NCBI RefSeq assembly: GCF_019634845.1
Contig: NZ_JAHCAQ010000007.1
Location: 1 to 64,000, forward strand
DNA length: 64,000 nucleotides
Reading direction: 5' to 3'
From: Dokdonella sp.
GTDB taxonomy: Bacteria > Pseudomonadota > Gammaproteobacteria > Xanthomonadales > Rhodanobacteraceae
Both the position numbers and the translations under genes were made by a program. The notes under the pieces were generated by a model, which had not been told where the DNA came from, did not search any database, and saw nothing but the letters and a program-made list of their open reading frames with translations. Positions 1-9,229 of this stretch are shown here, in pieces (position 1 is the stretch's first letter; the number at the start of each line of letters is the position of its first letter).

Positions 1-939
<939 letters not shown>

Positions 940-999
940 CAGCGCCCCCACGATGACAGTGGCGCGGCGGCAGGGCTCGCGGCGGCCGCTCTCATGGCA

Positions 1000-1440
1000 T
1001 CAGCGATCCTTCCACTCCAGGCGCTCGATCGCGCAGGGCTGCATCATCGCGCTGCGCGCGCTGGCATCGGCCGGTGCATTGAACGGAAAGATCAGCCAGC
1101 TGAACACGCGACTGCGCTCGGCGTTGGCGACCGTCGGTTCGAAGCGCAGATGCTTGCCCATGCTCTCGGCCACGCGCACGAGGTCACCGGCCGGCACCAC
1201 ACGCTGCACCTTGACCTGGCTCGTGGTGCCATTCTTCTCGACCACGAACGATACCGTTGCGCAGCCGGGGACGTTGATGTTCTTGGCGATGTTCGGCACG
1301 TCGGCCTCGACCGAATCGTTGAGCAGGGCCCAGTAGCTGGCGAGCTTGCCGGGCGCGACCACCTTGGGTGCATCGACCGACTGCGCGGCGGCAGTGGCAC
1401 TCAGGGCCAGGGCCAGAATGGCAAGGGCGGGACGCTTCAT
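1000..1440 (-). CDS. TonB C-terminal-domain periplasmic protein
   Basis: A 146-residue secreted protein. Residues 1-20 form a signal peptide (MKRPALAILALALSATAAAQ) with an AXA-type cleavage site. The remainder resembles the TonB C-terminal fold, with the typical stretch GCATVSFVVEKNG followed by VVPAGDLVRVAES. It lacks the N-terminal membrane anchor and Pro-rich spacer of true TonB, so it is not expected to energise transport itself. Free TonB-C domain proteins of this type are common in Xanthomonadales and mostly unassigned. An AGGAG ribosome-binding site precedes the ATG at 1440. It lies just upstream of the Ser/Thr kinase on the same strand; a link between the two is only suggested by position. 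Confidence 0.8.
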   Translation of the reverse strand: MKRPALAILALALSATAAAQSVDAPKVVAPGKLASYWALLNDSVEADVPNIAKNINVPGCATVSFVVEKNGTTSQVKVQRVVPAGDLVRVAESMGKHLRFEPTVANAERSRVFSWLIFPFNAPADASARSAMMQPCAIERLEWKDR

Positions 1441-1675
1441 GATGGACTCCTGGGATCGCCGACGATGGCGCTGCGGCCATTCTAGGCTCCCGCGCCGGGC
1501 GGCGCGATCGATCGGCGACGAACAGGCGGCGGTCGCCTGCGGCGCGCGACAGGCCACCACGGGCGGATCCGTGCGCTGATTGCGCCGCGCGGCGCCCCCG
1601 CAAGGCCCGCCTTGCGTGAACGGGCGGCAACCGCGCGCATGCGGCCGGTTTTGCCAGCGCGCCGAGCCCCGCGCG

Positions 1676-3142
1676 CTACAGGTCCTGCAGGCCCTCGGTG
1701 ATGCCGTCGGCGCCGAGCGCGAGCAGCTTGAGCGTATTGGTGCCGCCCAGGCGCCCGGTATGGTCGCCCGTGGTGACCAGCACGCGGTCGCCGGCGGCCA
1801 GGTGACCGAGCCGGAACAGGTGCGCCAGCGCCTCGCGCACGGCCTGGGTCGGGCCCGCCCCGCGTGCATCGAAGTCGACCGGGTTGACGTCGCGGTACAG
1901 CAACATGCGGCGGCGCGCGGCGGCGTTGCGCGACAACGCATAGATCGGCACCGTCGATCGGAAGCGCGACAGCCACTGCGCGGTGGCGCCCGATTCGGTC
2001 AGCGCCACGATCGCGCGCACGCGGATGCGGTCGGCGAGGAACATCGCCGCCAGCGCGATCGCCTGATCGGTGCGATCGAGCCGGTGCGCACCCGGACCGA
2101 GATCCTCGACCGGCTCGAACTGGCGCTCGGCACCGAGACAGACGCGGCGCATCGCCGCCACCGCCAGCGCCGGATGTTTGCCGGCGGCGGTTTCCTGCGA
2201 CAGCATCACCGCGTCGGTGCCATCGATCACCGCGTTGGCCACGTCGAGCACTTCAGCGCGGGTCGGGATCGGCGACTCCACCATCGACTGCATCATTTGC
2301 GTGGCGGTGATGACGATGCCGCTCTGGCGCAGCGCTTCGCGGATGATCTTCTTCTGCAGGCCCGGCAGTTCGGCATCGCCGATCTCCACGCCCAGATCGC
2401 CACGCGCCACCATCACCGCATCGGCCGCGGCGACGATCTCGCTCAGGTTGTCGATCGCCTCGGCGCGCTCGATCTTGGCCACCAGTGCGGCGTCGCCACC
2501 GGCCTCGTGCAGCAGGCGCCGCGCCTGTTCGATGTCGGCAGCGGTCTTGACGAACGACACGGCGAGGAAATCGACCTCCATCGCCGCCGCGAGGCGGATG
2601 TCGGCGCGGTCCTTGTCCGACAGCGCCGCCACGGTCAGGCCACCACCGAGACGGTTGATGCCCTTGCGGTCGGACAGGCGCCCGCCGGCCAGCACCACGC
2701 AGTCGACGCGGGCCTCGGCAACGCCGACCACCTCGAGCGAGACCAGGCCGTCGTCGAGCAGCAGCACGTCGCCGGGCTTCACGTCGCGCCACAGGTCAAG
2801 GTACGACACGCCGATGCGACCGGCGTCGCCGGGCGCGGCGTCGGCGCGGCAGTCGAGGCTGAATGGCGCGCCCGCCGCGAGTTCGACGGCACCGGCAGCG
2901 AAGTGTTCGATGCGGATCTTGGGTCCCTGCAGATCGGCGAGGATGCCGACCTCGATGCCAAGTTCCTGCGCCGCCGCACGCACCGCCGCGGCACGTGCAC
3001 GATGGTCGTCGGCCGTACCGTGCGAAAGGTTCAGGCGCACCACATTGACCCCCTCGACGAGGATCTGGCGCAACGCGCCGGGTGCATCGGTGGCCGGGCC
3101 CAACGTGGCAATGATCTTGGTGCGGCGCAGTTGCTCGGTCAC
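1676..3142 (-). CDS. pyk: Pyruvate kinase
   Basis: Glycolytic enzyme converting phosphoenolpyruvate and ADP to pyruvate and ATP in the cytosol. The 488 residues match the family length. Visible are the N-terminal RTKIIATLGPAT signature, the NLSHG motif, the K+/Mg2+ and substrate site around AVSFVKT and LVAKIER, the MVARGDLGVE signature, and ITATQMM with the TRAEVLDVANAVIDGTDAVM stretch. A C-terminal allosteric domain is present. Translation probably begins at a GTG (3142) preceded by AAGGGA. It is transcribed away from ohrR. pgk lies about 3 kb away on the same strand, a lower-glycolysis grouping recalled from Xanthomonadales, here interrupted by ohrR-ohr and a chitinase gene. Confidence 0.97.
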   Translation of the reverse strand: MTEQLRRTKIIATLGPATDAPGALRQILVEGVNVVRLNLSHGTADDHRARAAAVRAAAQELGIEVGILADLQGPKIRIEHFAAGAVELAAGAPFSLDCRADAAPGDAGRIGVSYLDLWRDVKPGDVLLLDDGLVSLEVVGVAEARVDCVVLAGGRLSDRKGINRLGGGLTVAALSDKDRADIRLAAAMEVDFLAVSFVKTAADIEQARRLLHEAGGDAALVAKIERAEAIDNLSEIVAAADAVMVARGDLGVEIGDAELPGLQKKIIREALRQSGIVITATQMMQSMVESPIPTRAEVLDVANAVIDGTDAVMLSQETAAGKHPALAVAAMRRVCLGAERQFEPVEDLGPGAHRLDRTDQAIALAAMFLADRIRVRAIVALTESGATAQWLSRFRSTVPIYALSRNAAARRRMLLYRDVNPVDFDARGAGPTQAVREALAHLFRLGHLAAGDRVLVTTGDHTGRLGGTNTLKLLALGADGITEGLQDL

Positions 3143-3261
3143 CGGACAGTCCCTTCACGCGGATTGAGGGCCCGATCATACGCGAGCGCGCGGCCGGCGC
3201 GGTCGGTGCCGCGGCCGTGGCAGTGGGCACGCACCTGAACACCGACGATATCGACAATCTG

Positions 3262-3273
3262 ATTGTGCACAAT
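3262..3273. promoter_or_regulatory. Palindromic operator upstream of ohrR-ohr
   Basis: A perfect 12-bp palindrome ATTGTGCACAAT. It is followed by an overlapping CACAA-N5-TTGTG inverted repeat (3268-3282). OhrR-family repressors are known to bind AT-flanked TTGT/ACAA palindromes, so this is a likely autoregulatory OhrR site. It lies 30-40 bp before the ohrR ATG, inside the divergent spacer with pyk. Confidence 0.6.
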
Positions 3274-3304
3274 TCAGTTGTGTCACATTCCATTTGCTGC
3301 TGCA

Positions 3305-3772
3305 ATGGCGAGTGTGACCACGCCCAATGCCTCCCTGCTGCTCGATGAGCAGCTCTGCTTCGCGCTGTATGCGGCCTCGCGCGCGATGACCGCGGCGTAC
3401 CGGCCACTGCTCGAACCGCTGGGCCTGACTTATCCCCAGTACCTGGTCCTGCTCGTGCTGTGGCAGGACGACGGTCGCAGCGTGGGCGAGCTGGGCCAGC
3501 GCCTCGCGCTCGACTCGGGCACGCTGACGCCGCTGCTCAAGCGCATGGAGGCCGCCGGCCTGGTCACGCGCGAGCGCCGCCAAAGCGACGAACGCGAAGT
3601 GGAGATCCGCCTCACGCGCGCCGGACGCGCGCTGCACGCCAGGGCGCGGCCGATTCCACAGTGCCTGCTCGCGCGCGCCGGCATGAGCGCCACCACGTTG
3701 GGCCGCCTGCGCAACAACCTCGCCCAACTCACCCGCTCGCTCGCGAGCGAACCCGAAGGAGACAATCCATGA
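3305..3772 (+). CDS. ohrR: OhrR-type MarR-family peroxide-sensing repressor
   Basis: A 155-residue MarR-family winged-helix regulator of the OhrR group. These repressors sense organic hydroperoxides through an N-terminal cysteine; here LLLDEQLCFALYAASRAM carries that Cys in the expected helix. The winged helix follows (LAQRLALDSGTLTPLLKRME-like stretch, then RRQSDEREVEI for the wing). The start was placed at the ATG at 3305. An in-frame TTG at 3263 would put the palindromic operator inside the coding sequence and is less likely. The stop codon overlaps the start of ohr (ATGA), so the pair is translationally coupled. Expected behaviour: repression of ohrR-ohr until the Cys is oxidised. Confidence 0.9.
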   Translation: MASVTTPNASLLLDEQLCFALYAASRAMTAAYRPLLEPLGLTYPQYLVLLVLWQDDGRSVGELGQRLALDSGTLTPLLKRMEAAGLVTRERRQSDEREVEIRLTRAGRALHARARPIPQCLLARAGMSATTLGRLRNNLAQLTRSLASEPEGDNP

Positions 3773-4200
3773 AACTCAGCAAAGTCCTCTACACTGCCAC
3801 CTCGACCGCCAAGGGCGGCCGCGCCGGCCACGTCAAGAGCAGCGATGGCGTCGTCGATATCGACCTCAAGGTACCCAAGGAAATGGGCGGCCCGGGTGGA
3901 CACGCGAGCAACCCCGAGCAACTGTTCGCCTCGGGTTATGCCGCCTGCTTCGAAGGCGCCGTGCGCCTCGTCGCCAGCCAGCAGAAGGTCGCGGTGCCGG
4001 CCGATACCAGTGTCACCGCCCATGTCGGCATCGGTCCGCGTGAGCCGACCGGTTTCGGCATCGCGGTGCAGCTCGACGTCCACCTGCCCGGCCTCGACCA
4101 CAAGATCGCGCAAGGCCTCGTCGACACCGCGCACCGTGACATCTGCCCGTATTCGCATGCCACGCGCGGCAACGTCGAGGTGACGATCAAGCTCGTGTGA
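3769..4200 (+). CDS. ohr: Organic hydroperoxide resistance protein
   Basis: A 143-residue thiol peroxidase of the Ohr/OsmC family that reduces organic hydroperoxides using a Cys pair recycled by lipoyl proteins. The two catalytic cysteines are visible: C60 in SGYAACFEGA and C126 in HRDICPYSHATRGN. The N-terminus MKLSKVLYTATSTAKGGRAG contains the conserved Arg region. Length and motifs fit Ohr rather than OsmC. It overlaps ohrR by 4 bases (ATGA) and has an AAGGAG-like ribosome-binding site inside the ohrR 3' end, so it is presumably induced by lipid peroxides through OhrR. Confidence 0.96.
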   Translation: MKLSKVLYTATSTAKGGRAGHVKSSDGVVDIDLKVPKEMGGPGGHASNPEQLFASGYAACFEGAVRLVASQQKVAVPADTSVTAHVGIGPREPTGFGIAVQLDVHLPGLDHKIAQGLVDTAHRDICPYSHATRGNVEVTIKLV

Positions 4201-4234
4201 TTGCGCTGCTGCGCGCCGGCGCGGCGCGCGCCAC

Positions 4235-4265
4235 GTCGCGATATGCGCAATGCTCATATCGCGAC
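4235..4265. repeat. 31-bp inverted repeat after ohr
   Basis: Perfect 11-bp arms GTCGCGATATG / CATATCGCGAC around a 9-base centre, 34 bp after the ohr stop. No T-run follows, so it could be a processed or weak terminator, or a protein-binding palindrome ahead of the chitinase gene. Confidence 0.6.
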
Positions 4266-4384
4266 ACGCGGCACCCTTGCGACGTTCTTGTTGCGGCAGC
4301 GCACATTTCCGTTTGGCGGCCATCGACAGGACGGCTGCGATCGGGTGAGCATTGCGTTGCTCGTCCGCTCAAGGGTCCCCTGTC

Positions 4385-5686
4385 ATGGCATCGACCGCTT
4401 CACTGCGCGCCGCCGCGTGCGCGGCGCTTTCGTTGTGTGGCCTCGCCGGCGCCGACCACGCCGGTGCCCAGCAGTCGCCGGACTGCGCACCGGCATGGAA
4501 TGTCACGCACGTGTATGTGGGTGGCGATCTCGCCAGTCAGGACCACATCAACTACCTCGCCAACTGGTGGACGCAAGGCGATGAACCGGCAAGCCACAAT
4601 GGCCCGCCCGGCTCGGCGCAGCCGTGGACTGCGCAAGGCGCGTGCGCGGGCGACGGTGGCGGCGGTCCGCCGTCGGGCATCGACCCGATCTTCGCCAACG
4701 GTTTCGATGGCGTGCGCGAGGGCTTCCTGTTCAGCCCGTACAAGGACGCCACGATCAACATGGACTGGAACAGCAACCGAATGCGCACGGCCGTGCTCGG
4801 CAGTCCGATCCCGCTGGTCGGCAGCGGCGGCCTGCTGCCGCAGCATGTGCCCGACCTGCACGCGGTCACGCTCGCCTTCGCAACCGGCGAATGCGGCAGC
4901 GAGAACTGGGGCGGCGTCGGCGCGCAGGCCTTCGCCGATGCCAACATCCCCGCGCTCGCCAACGCGGGCATCGATTACGTGATTTCCACCGGCGGTGCGG
5001 CGGGCGCCTTCACCTGCGCGAGCAGCGCCGGGCTCAACCAGTTCATCGCGCGCTACGCCAGCCCACAGCTGCGCGGCATCGACTTCGACATCGAGGCGGG
5101 CCAGACGCCGGCACAACTGCAGGCGCTGGTCGATGCCGCCGCCGGCGCCGAGGCCACGCATCCGGGCCTGCGCTTCTCGTTCACGCTTGCCACGCTGGCG
5201 GCTTCCGATGGCAGCCACGGCGGCGTCAACGCGACCGGCGATGCCGTGGTGCGCGCGGTGCTCGGCGCGGGACTCAGCAACTACACGATCAACCTCATGG
5301 TCATGGACTACGGCGCGGCGGGCCCGGCGGTGTGCGTGGTATCGGGCGGCATCTGCGACATGGGTGCCTCGGCGATCCAGGCCGCGCAGAACCTCGCGCA
5401 CACCTACGGCGTGCCGCTCGACAGGATCGAGCTCACGCCGATGATCGGCCTCAACGACGTGGTCAGCGAAACATTCACGCTCGCCGATGTCGACACGCTC
5501 TCCGCCTGGGCGCGCAGCAACGGCCTTGCCGGCGTGCACTACTGGTCGCTCGACCGCGACACGCCGTGCGCGGTCAGCACCGGCTCGGCCTCGCCGATCT
5601 GCCACTCGGTCACCGGCCTGCAGCCATTGGCTTTCACGCTGCGCTTCGTGCAGGCCACGCGCGCGACCACCACGCTGCGGCGGTGA
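4385..5686 (+). CDS. Secreted GH18 chitinase with N-terminal chitin-binding module
   Basis: A 433-residue secreted enzyme. A signal peptide (about residues 1-30) ends near GADHAGAQ. A CBM5/12-type chitin-binding module follows (about 33-80; WNVTHVYVGGD, NWWTQGDEP, AQPWTAQGAC). A Gly/Pro linker carries the motif DPIFANGFD, then comes a GH18 TIM barrel. The catalytic motif is LRGIDFDIE, with E237 the likely acid/base. The barrel ends near GVHYWSLDRDTPC, as in bacterial chitinases. Predicted action: hydrolysis of chitin outside the cell. The ATG at 4385 gives a clean signal peptide; an in-frame TTG at 4352 is less likely. The gene stands alone and converges on the phosphatase gene. The IF-NGFD linker recurs in two other secreted proteins of the window. 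Confidence 0.88.
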   Translation: MASTASLRAAACAALSLCGLAGADHAGAQQSPDCAPAWNVTHVYVGGDLASQDHINYLANWWTQGDEPASHNGPPGSAQPWTAQGACAGDGGGGPPSGIDPIFANGFDGVREGFLFSPYKDATINMDWNSNRMRTAVLGSPIPLVGSGGLLPQHVPDLHAVTLAFATGECGSENWGGVGAQAFADANIPALANAGIDYVISTGGAAGAFTCASSAGLNQFIARYASPQLRGIDFDIEAGQTPAQLQALVDAAAGAEATHPGLRFSFTLATLAASDGSHGGVNATGDAVVRAVLGAGLSNYTINLMVMDYGAAGPAVCVVSGGICDMGASAIQAAQNLAHTYGVPLDRIELTPMIGLNDVVSETFTLADVDTLSAWARSNGLAGVHYWSLDRDTPCAVSTGSASPICHSVTGLQPLAFTLRFVQATRATTTLRR

Positions 5687-5693
5687 AGATCGC

Positions 5694-6335
5694 TCAATGC
5701 AGCAGCAGCGCGACCAGTTCGTCCGGGGCGGCCGCGATCGCGTCGGCGCCGGCACCGGTCAGTTCCTCACGACTGCCGAAGCCCCACCCCGCACCGATCG
5801 CGCGCACGCCATTGGCGCGCGCGCCGCGCATGTCGAAGCTGCGGTCGCCAACCATCGCCGCCTGCGCGGCGGCGACGCCGAAGTCAGCCAGCGCCCGCGC
5901 GATCATGCCGTCCTTGTCGCAATGCGCGCTGTCGGCCGCCGGCGCATAGGTATGCGCGAAGTGGGCGCCGAACGGCAGGCTGGCGACGATGCGTGCGGCA
6001 TAGGTGTCGGGCTTGCTCGTGACCACCGCGAGCTGCGCACCGCTCGTCGCCAGCGCACCAATGGCGGCGCCGACGCCCGCATACACCTCATGCTCACGCC
6101 AGCCCAGCGTGGCGAAGCGCTCGCGGTACAGCGCGACCGCGCGCTCGACCGTTGCGGCATCGTCGCCGAGCACGCGCGGCAAGGTCGCGCGCAGCGGCGG
6201 ACCGATCCAGTCGCGCAATTGCGCTCGCGGCGGGATCGCCGCGCCGAGCGTGCGCAGCGCGTGCCCGATGCAGTTGACGATGCCGGTCTCGGAGTCGATC
6301 AGCGTGCCATCGAGATCGAACAGCACCAGCCTCAC
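5694..6335 (-). CDS. HAD-family phosphoglycolate phosphatase-like hydrolase
   Basis: A 213-residue HAD hydrolase. Motif I is [14 protein letters not shown] with nucleophile and acid Asp, motif II the Thr/Ser in LAVVTSKPD, motif III the Lys region, and motif [10 protein letters not shown] helical cap lies between motifs I and II. This is the layout of phosphoglycolate phosphatase or 5'-nucleotidase-like enzymes of the Gph group; the true substrate cannot be read from sequence. The GTG start at 6335 overlaps the pgk stop by 4 bases (GTGA), so it is translationally coupled to pgk. Phosphometabolite repair linked to glycolysis would be a reasonable role (inference). Confidence 0.87.
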   Translation of the reverse strand: MRLVLFDLDGTLIDSETGIVNCIGHALRTLGAAIPPRAQLRDWIGPPLRATLPRVLGDDAATVERAVALYRERFATLGWREHEVYAGVGAAIGALATSGAQLAVVTSKPDTYAARIVASLPFGAHFAHTYAPAADSAHCDKDGMIARALADFGVAAAQAAMVGDRSFDMRGARANGVRAIGAGWGFGSREELTGAGADAIAAAPDELVALLLH

Positions 6336-7519
6336 GCGCGCGCCTTGAGCGCGGCCACGGCCGGCAACTCCTTGCCTTCGAGGAACTCGAGGAACGCGCC
6401 GCCGCCGGTGGAGATGTAGGACACGCGCTCGGCGACGCCGTACTTCTCGATGGCGGCCAGCGTGTCGCCGCCGCCCGCGATCGAGAACGCCGGCGAGTCG
6501 GCGATCGCCTGCGCCAAGGTGCGCGTGCCGTTGCCGAAGGCATCGAACTCGAACACGCCGACCGGCCCGTTCCACACCACGCTGCCGGCCGCGGCGATGA
6601 GCTGCGCGTAGCGCTGCGCGGTGGCCGGGCCGATGTCGAGGATCATGTCGTCCGCCGCGACGGCTTCGACTGGCTTGACCGTGGCAGGTGCATCGGCGGC
6701 GAAGGATCCCGCCACCACGACGTCGATCGGCACCGGCACCTCGGCGCCGCGGGCCTTGGCCGCGGCCATGATCCTGCGTGCGGTGTCGAGGAGATCGGGT
6801 TCCACCAGCGACTTGCCGACCTCGTGGCCGCAGGCGGCGATGAAGGTGTTGGCGATGCCGCCGCCGACGATGAGCTGGTCGACCTTGGCGACGAGACTGT
6901 CGAGCAGGGTGAGCTTGGTCGACACCTTCGAGCCCGCGACGATCGCGACCAGCGGCCGCGCCGGATGCTCGAGTGCCTTCGCCAGCGCATCGAGCTCGGC
7001 CATCAGCAGCGGACCGCCGGCAGCCACTCGCGCCTCGCGGATCGCGCCGTGGGTGGAGGCCTGGGCACGGTGGGCGGTACCGAACGCGTCCATCACGTAG
7101 ACGTCGCAGAGCGCGGCGTACTTGCGTGCAAGCACGGGATCGTCCTTGCCCTCGCCGATATTCATGCGGCAGTTCTCGAGCAGCACGAGCTGGCCCGGCG
7201 CCACGTCGACGCCGTCGAGCCAGTCGCGCAGCAGCGGCACCTCGCGCCCGAGCAGTTCGCCGAGCCGCCGCGCGACCGGGGCGAGCGAATCCTCGACGCT
7301 CCACACGCCCTCCTTCGGACGACCCAGGTGCGACATCACCATCACCGCGGCGCCGCGCTCGAGCGCGAGGCGCAGCGTCGGCAGCGCGGCGAGGATGCGC
7401 GCCTCGGAGGTGATGTGTTCGCTGCCGTCGGCGCCGCGCTCGATCGGCACGTTGAGGTCTTCACGGATCAGGACGCGCTTGCCGGCGAGGTCGAGCTCGC
7501 TCATGCGGAGGATGGCCAT
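6332..7519 (-). CDS. pgk: Phosphoglycerate kinase
   Basis: Glycolytic and gluconeogenic enzyme interconverting 1,3-bisphosphoglycerate + ADP and 3-phosphoglycerate + ATP. With the ATG at 7519 it has 395 residues, the usual size. Visible are the N-terminal [11 protein letters not shown] substrate motif, [10 protein letters not shown], the hinge region [21 protein letters not shown], and the C-terminal nucleotide-binding [16 protein letters not shown] and [14 protein letters not shown] second ATG at 7504 is possible. It is followed by an overlapping HAD phosphatase. A candidate sigma70 promoter lies at 7551-7580. Confidence 0.97.
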   Translation of the reverse strand: MAILRMSELDLAGKRVLIREDLNVPIERGADGSEHITSEARILAALPTLRLALERGAAVMVMSHLGRPKEGVWSVEDSLAPVARRLGELLGREVPLLRDWLDGVDVAPGQLVLLENCRMNIGEGKDDPVLARKYAALCDVYVMDAFGTAHRAQASTHGAIREARVAAGGPLLMAELDALAKALEHPARPLVAIVAGSKVSTKLTLLDSLVAKVDQLIVGGGIANTFIAACGHEVGKSLVEPDLLDTARRIMAAAKARGAEVPVPIDVVVAGSFAADAPATVKPVEAVAADDMILDIGPATAQRYAQLIAAAGSVVWNGPVGVFEFDAFGNGTRTLAQAIADSPAFSIAGGGDTLAAIEKYGVAERVSYISTGGGAFLEFLEGKELPAVAALKARA

Positions 7520-7550
7520 TGCGGAGGTTCCGGTGTCGGGAAAGCCGTGC

Positions 7551-7580
7551 ATTACAGCGGCGGCGCGGCGCGGGCGCAAC
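7551..7580 (-). promoter_or_regulatory. Candidate sigma70 promoter of pgk
   Basis: On the minus strand, TTGCGC (7580-7575) and TGTAAT (7556-7551) are separated by 18 bp. This would give a short leader of about 25 bases before the pgk start. Confidence 0.4.
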
Positions 7581-8226
7581 GTGCAGGCGCCGCGCGAATG
7601 CGTGCGGCCACGCAAATTGCTGCCGGCGCCGGTGGGTTCGAACGCGACTGCGTCATGGTGTGGATCGAGGCAAAGCCACGAACCCCACCGCGCCAAGTCA
7701 CGCTTGCCGAGCGGTCCGCGCACCGGACCGCGGAAAGATCACCGGCACGCCGCCGCGGATCGCGAGGCCAGCGCCGAGCCGCGCCCGCGCGCCGGGGAAC
7801 AGGCGCTCGTACCGGTTGGCGTCACGGCACGACAACCCGTGGGCGCCATGCAGCGCGACGTGGTTGCGTGCACCCTCGCTGCACGCTTTGGCCGCCAAGC
7901 GGAAGAGGGATCTCGTGCCGACCGCGCTGAGCGGCGCAGACACGCGCCGCGGCGGCACGCGCGACACTCTCCCCGGTCACGGCCTTGGCTACCGCCATGG
8001 CCTGCGCCCGCGTTGCGGGCAGCGGTCCAAGCGGGCCGATGGCAAGGGCTGAGTCGCAGGCGTGTGGGCCGAAGGCGAGCGCGCTGCGCTCACGCGCGGG
8101 TCGAGTCGCGGCCTCGGACCCGGATGGGCAGCGGCGGGGGCACCGCCAGCATCGCGGCTTCAGCCGCGATGCCATCTGGCTGCTTGGCGCAACGCACCGC
8201 TCCGCGATGCAACGGGCCGCGTCGGC
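7581..8226. other. Gene-poor spacer between pgk and the DUF4097-like gene
   Basis: About 650 bases with no reading frame that looks like a protein. The frames present are low-complexity Arg/Ala/Pro translations without signals. No tRNA cloverleaf was recognised. The only clear structure is the hairpin at 8149-8172. Confidence 0.5.
8149..8172. repeat. REP-like hairpin
   Basis: Perfect 10-bp arms GCATCGCGGC / GCCGCGATGC around a TTCA loop. A CGCGGC-TTCA-GCCGCG core resembles repetitive extragenic palindromes of Xanthomonadales; it could also end transcription from the neighbouring minus-strand gene, 55 bases after its stop. Confidence 0.55.
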
Positions 8227-9066
8227 CTACTCGTCATTGAGGCCAGGCAGCTCGACCTTGCCGCGCACGTCGCGATAGTCGATGTCGCCCGAGCCATGGC
8301 GCGCCACGCGCAGGTTGCCGCCGACATCACGCACGCGCAGGTCGCCCGAACCGATCGACTCGAGCTGCACGTCGCCGGTCACGTGCGTGAGTTCGAGATC
8401 GCCCGAGCCGACGCTCTCGGCGCTGACCTTGCCGCCGACGCCGTCGAGCACCACGTCGCCCGAGCCGATCGGGCCGAGCTTTGCATCGCCGCGGATCTGG
8501 CGCAGGTCCACATCGCCCGAGGCCACCGCGCGCAACTCCAGCGAGCCGATATTGGCGCCGCTGGCGTCGGCCGAACCCAGCGCCAGCACGACTGCACCGG
8601 CGATGTCGTGCACCTGCAGGTCGCCCGACCCCGACTTGAACTCGAGTGCGGCCACCTTGCGCACGTCGGCGTCGCCGGCGCCGGTCGTGACCGCCACCGC
8701 CAGCCGCTGCGGCACGCGAATGCGCAGCTCGATCCAGGCATAGCTCGACCCGAGCAGACTGATGTTGACGCTGGCGTCGCGCCCCTTCGGCGTCACCGTG
8801 AGGCGATCGGCCGCGACCGCGTGCTCCACGGTCAGTGCCTCGAGCCAGTCCTGGCGCGAGGCGCAGGCGCGGGCACGCACCTCGACCTTGTCGAGCCCGG
8901 GCACGCCTTCGACCCAGACATCGCTCGCGGCCAGGTCCAGCGCCAGCGTCTTGAGCGCGGCGGCATCGACATCGAAGTCACGCTGCGCCGAGAAGCGACA
9001 TTCGGTCGCGGCGGCGCCGAGCGGCAGGGCGAGGAAGAGCAGGCAGGCAATGGCAAGCTGGCGCAT
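8227..9066 (-). CDS. DUF4097-like secreted beta-repeat protein
   Basis: A 279-residue exported protein: signal peptide MRQLAIACLLFLALPLGAAA, then a Cys-containing N-terminal part, then regular beta repeats. From about residue 140 onward a unit of about 19 residues recurs, of the form SGD-(L/V)-x-L/V-x-x-V-x-G-x7-G (for example VGSGDLELTHVTGDVQLES). This repeat is typical of DUF4097/putative adhesin proteins and should form a right-handed beta-solenoid. An enzymatic role is unlikely; a periplasmic or surface structural role is inferred. A GGAG ribosome-binding site precedes the ATG at 9066. Its upstream neighbour is divergent (SpoIID-domain protein). Confidence 0.8.
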   Translation of the reverse strand: MRQLAIACLLFLALPLGAAATECRFSAQRDFDVDAAALKTLALDLAASDVWVEGVPGLDKVEVRARACASRQDWLEALTVEHAVAADRLTVTPKGRDASVNISLLGSSYAWIELRIRVPQRLAVAVTTGAGDADVRKVAALEFKSGSGDLQVHDIAGAVVLALGSADASGANIGSLELRAVASGDVDLRQIRGDAKLGPIGSGDVVLDGVGGKVSAESVGSGDLELTHVTGDVQLESIGSGDLRVRDVGGNLRVARHGSGDIDYRDVRGKVELPGLNDE

Positions 9067-9229
9067 GGGCGGATCTCCGTGGCGAACCGGTGGTGAGACG
9101 CGACTCGGCGCGGAAAGGTTTAGCCCGGCGTGCGCCGAGGCCGGCGGCGGCGCCGGAACCGACCACTGACCGCCGCGGCATGGCATTGCACGTGGGGACG
9201 TGTATCGTTGGCCACATCGGGGAGGACAC

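Noticed and set aside
1580-3238. 552-residue plus-strand frame
   Set aside because: It is the exact antisense of pyruvate kinase and lacks recognisable motifs.
7630-7660. GGTTCGAA resembling a tRNA T-loop
   Set aside because: No matching acceptor, D or anticodon stems could be drawn around it.
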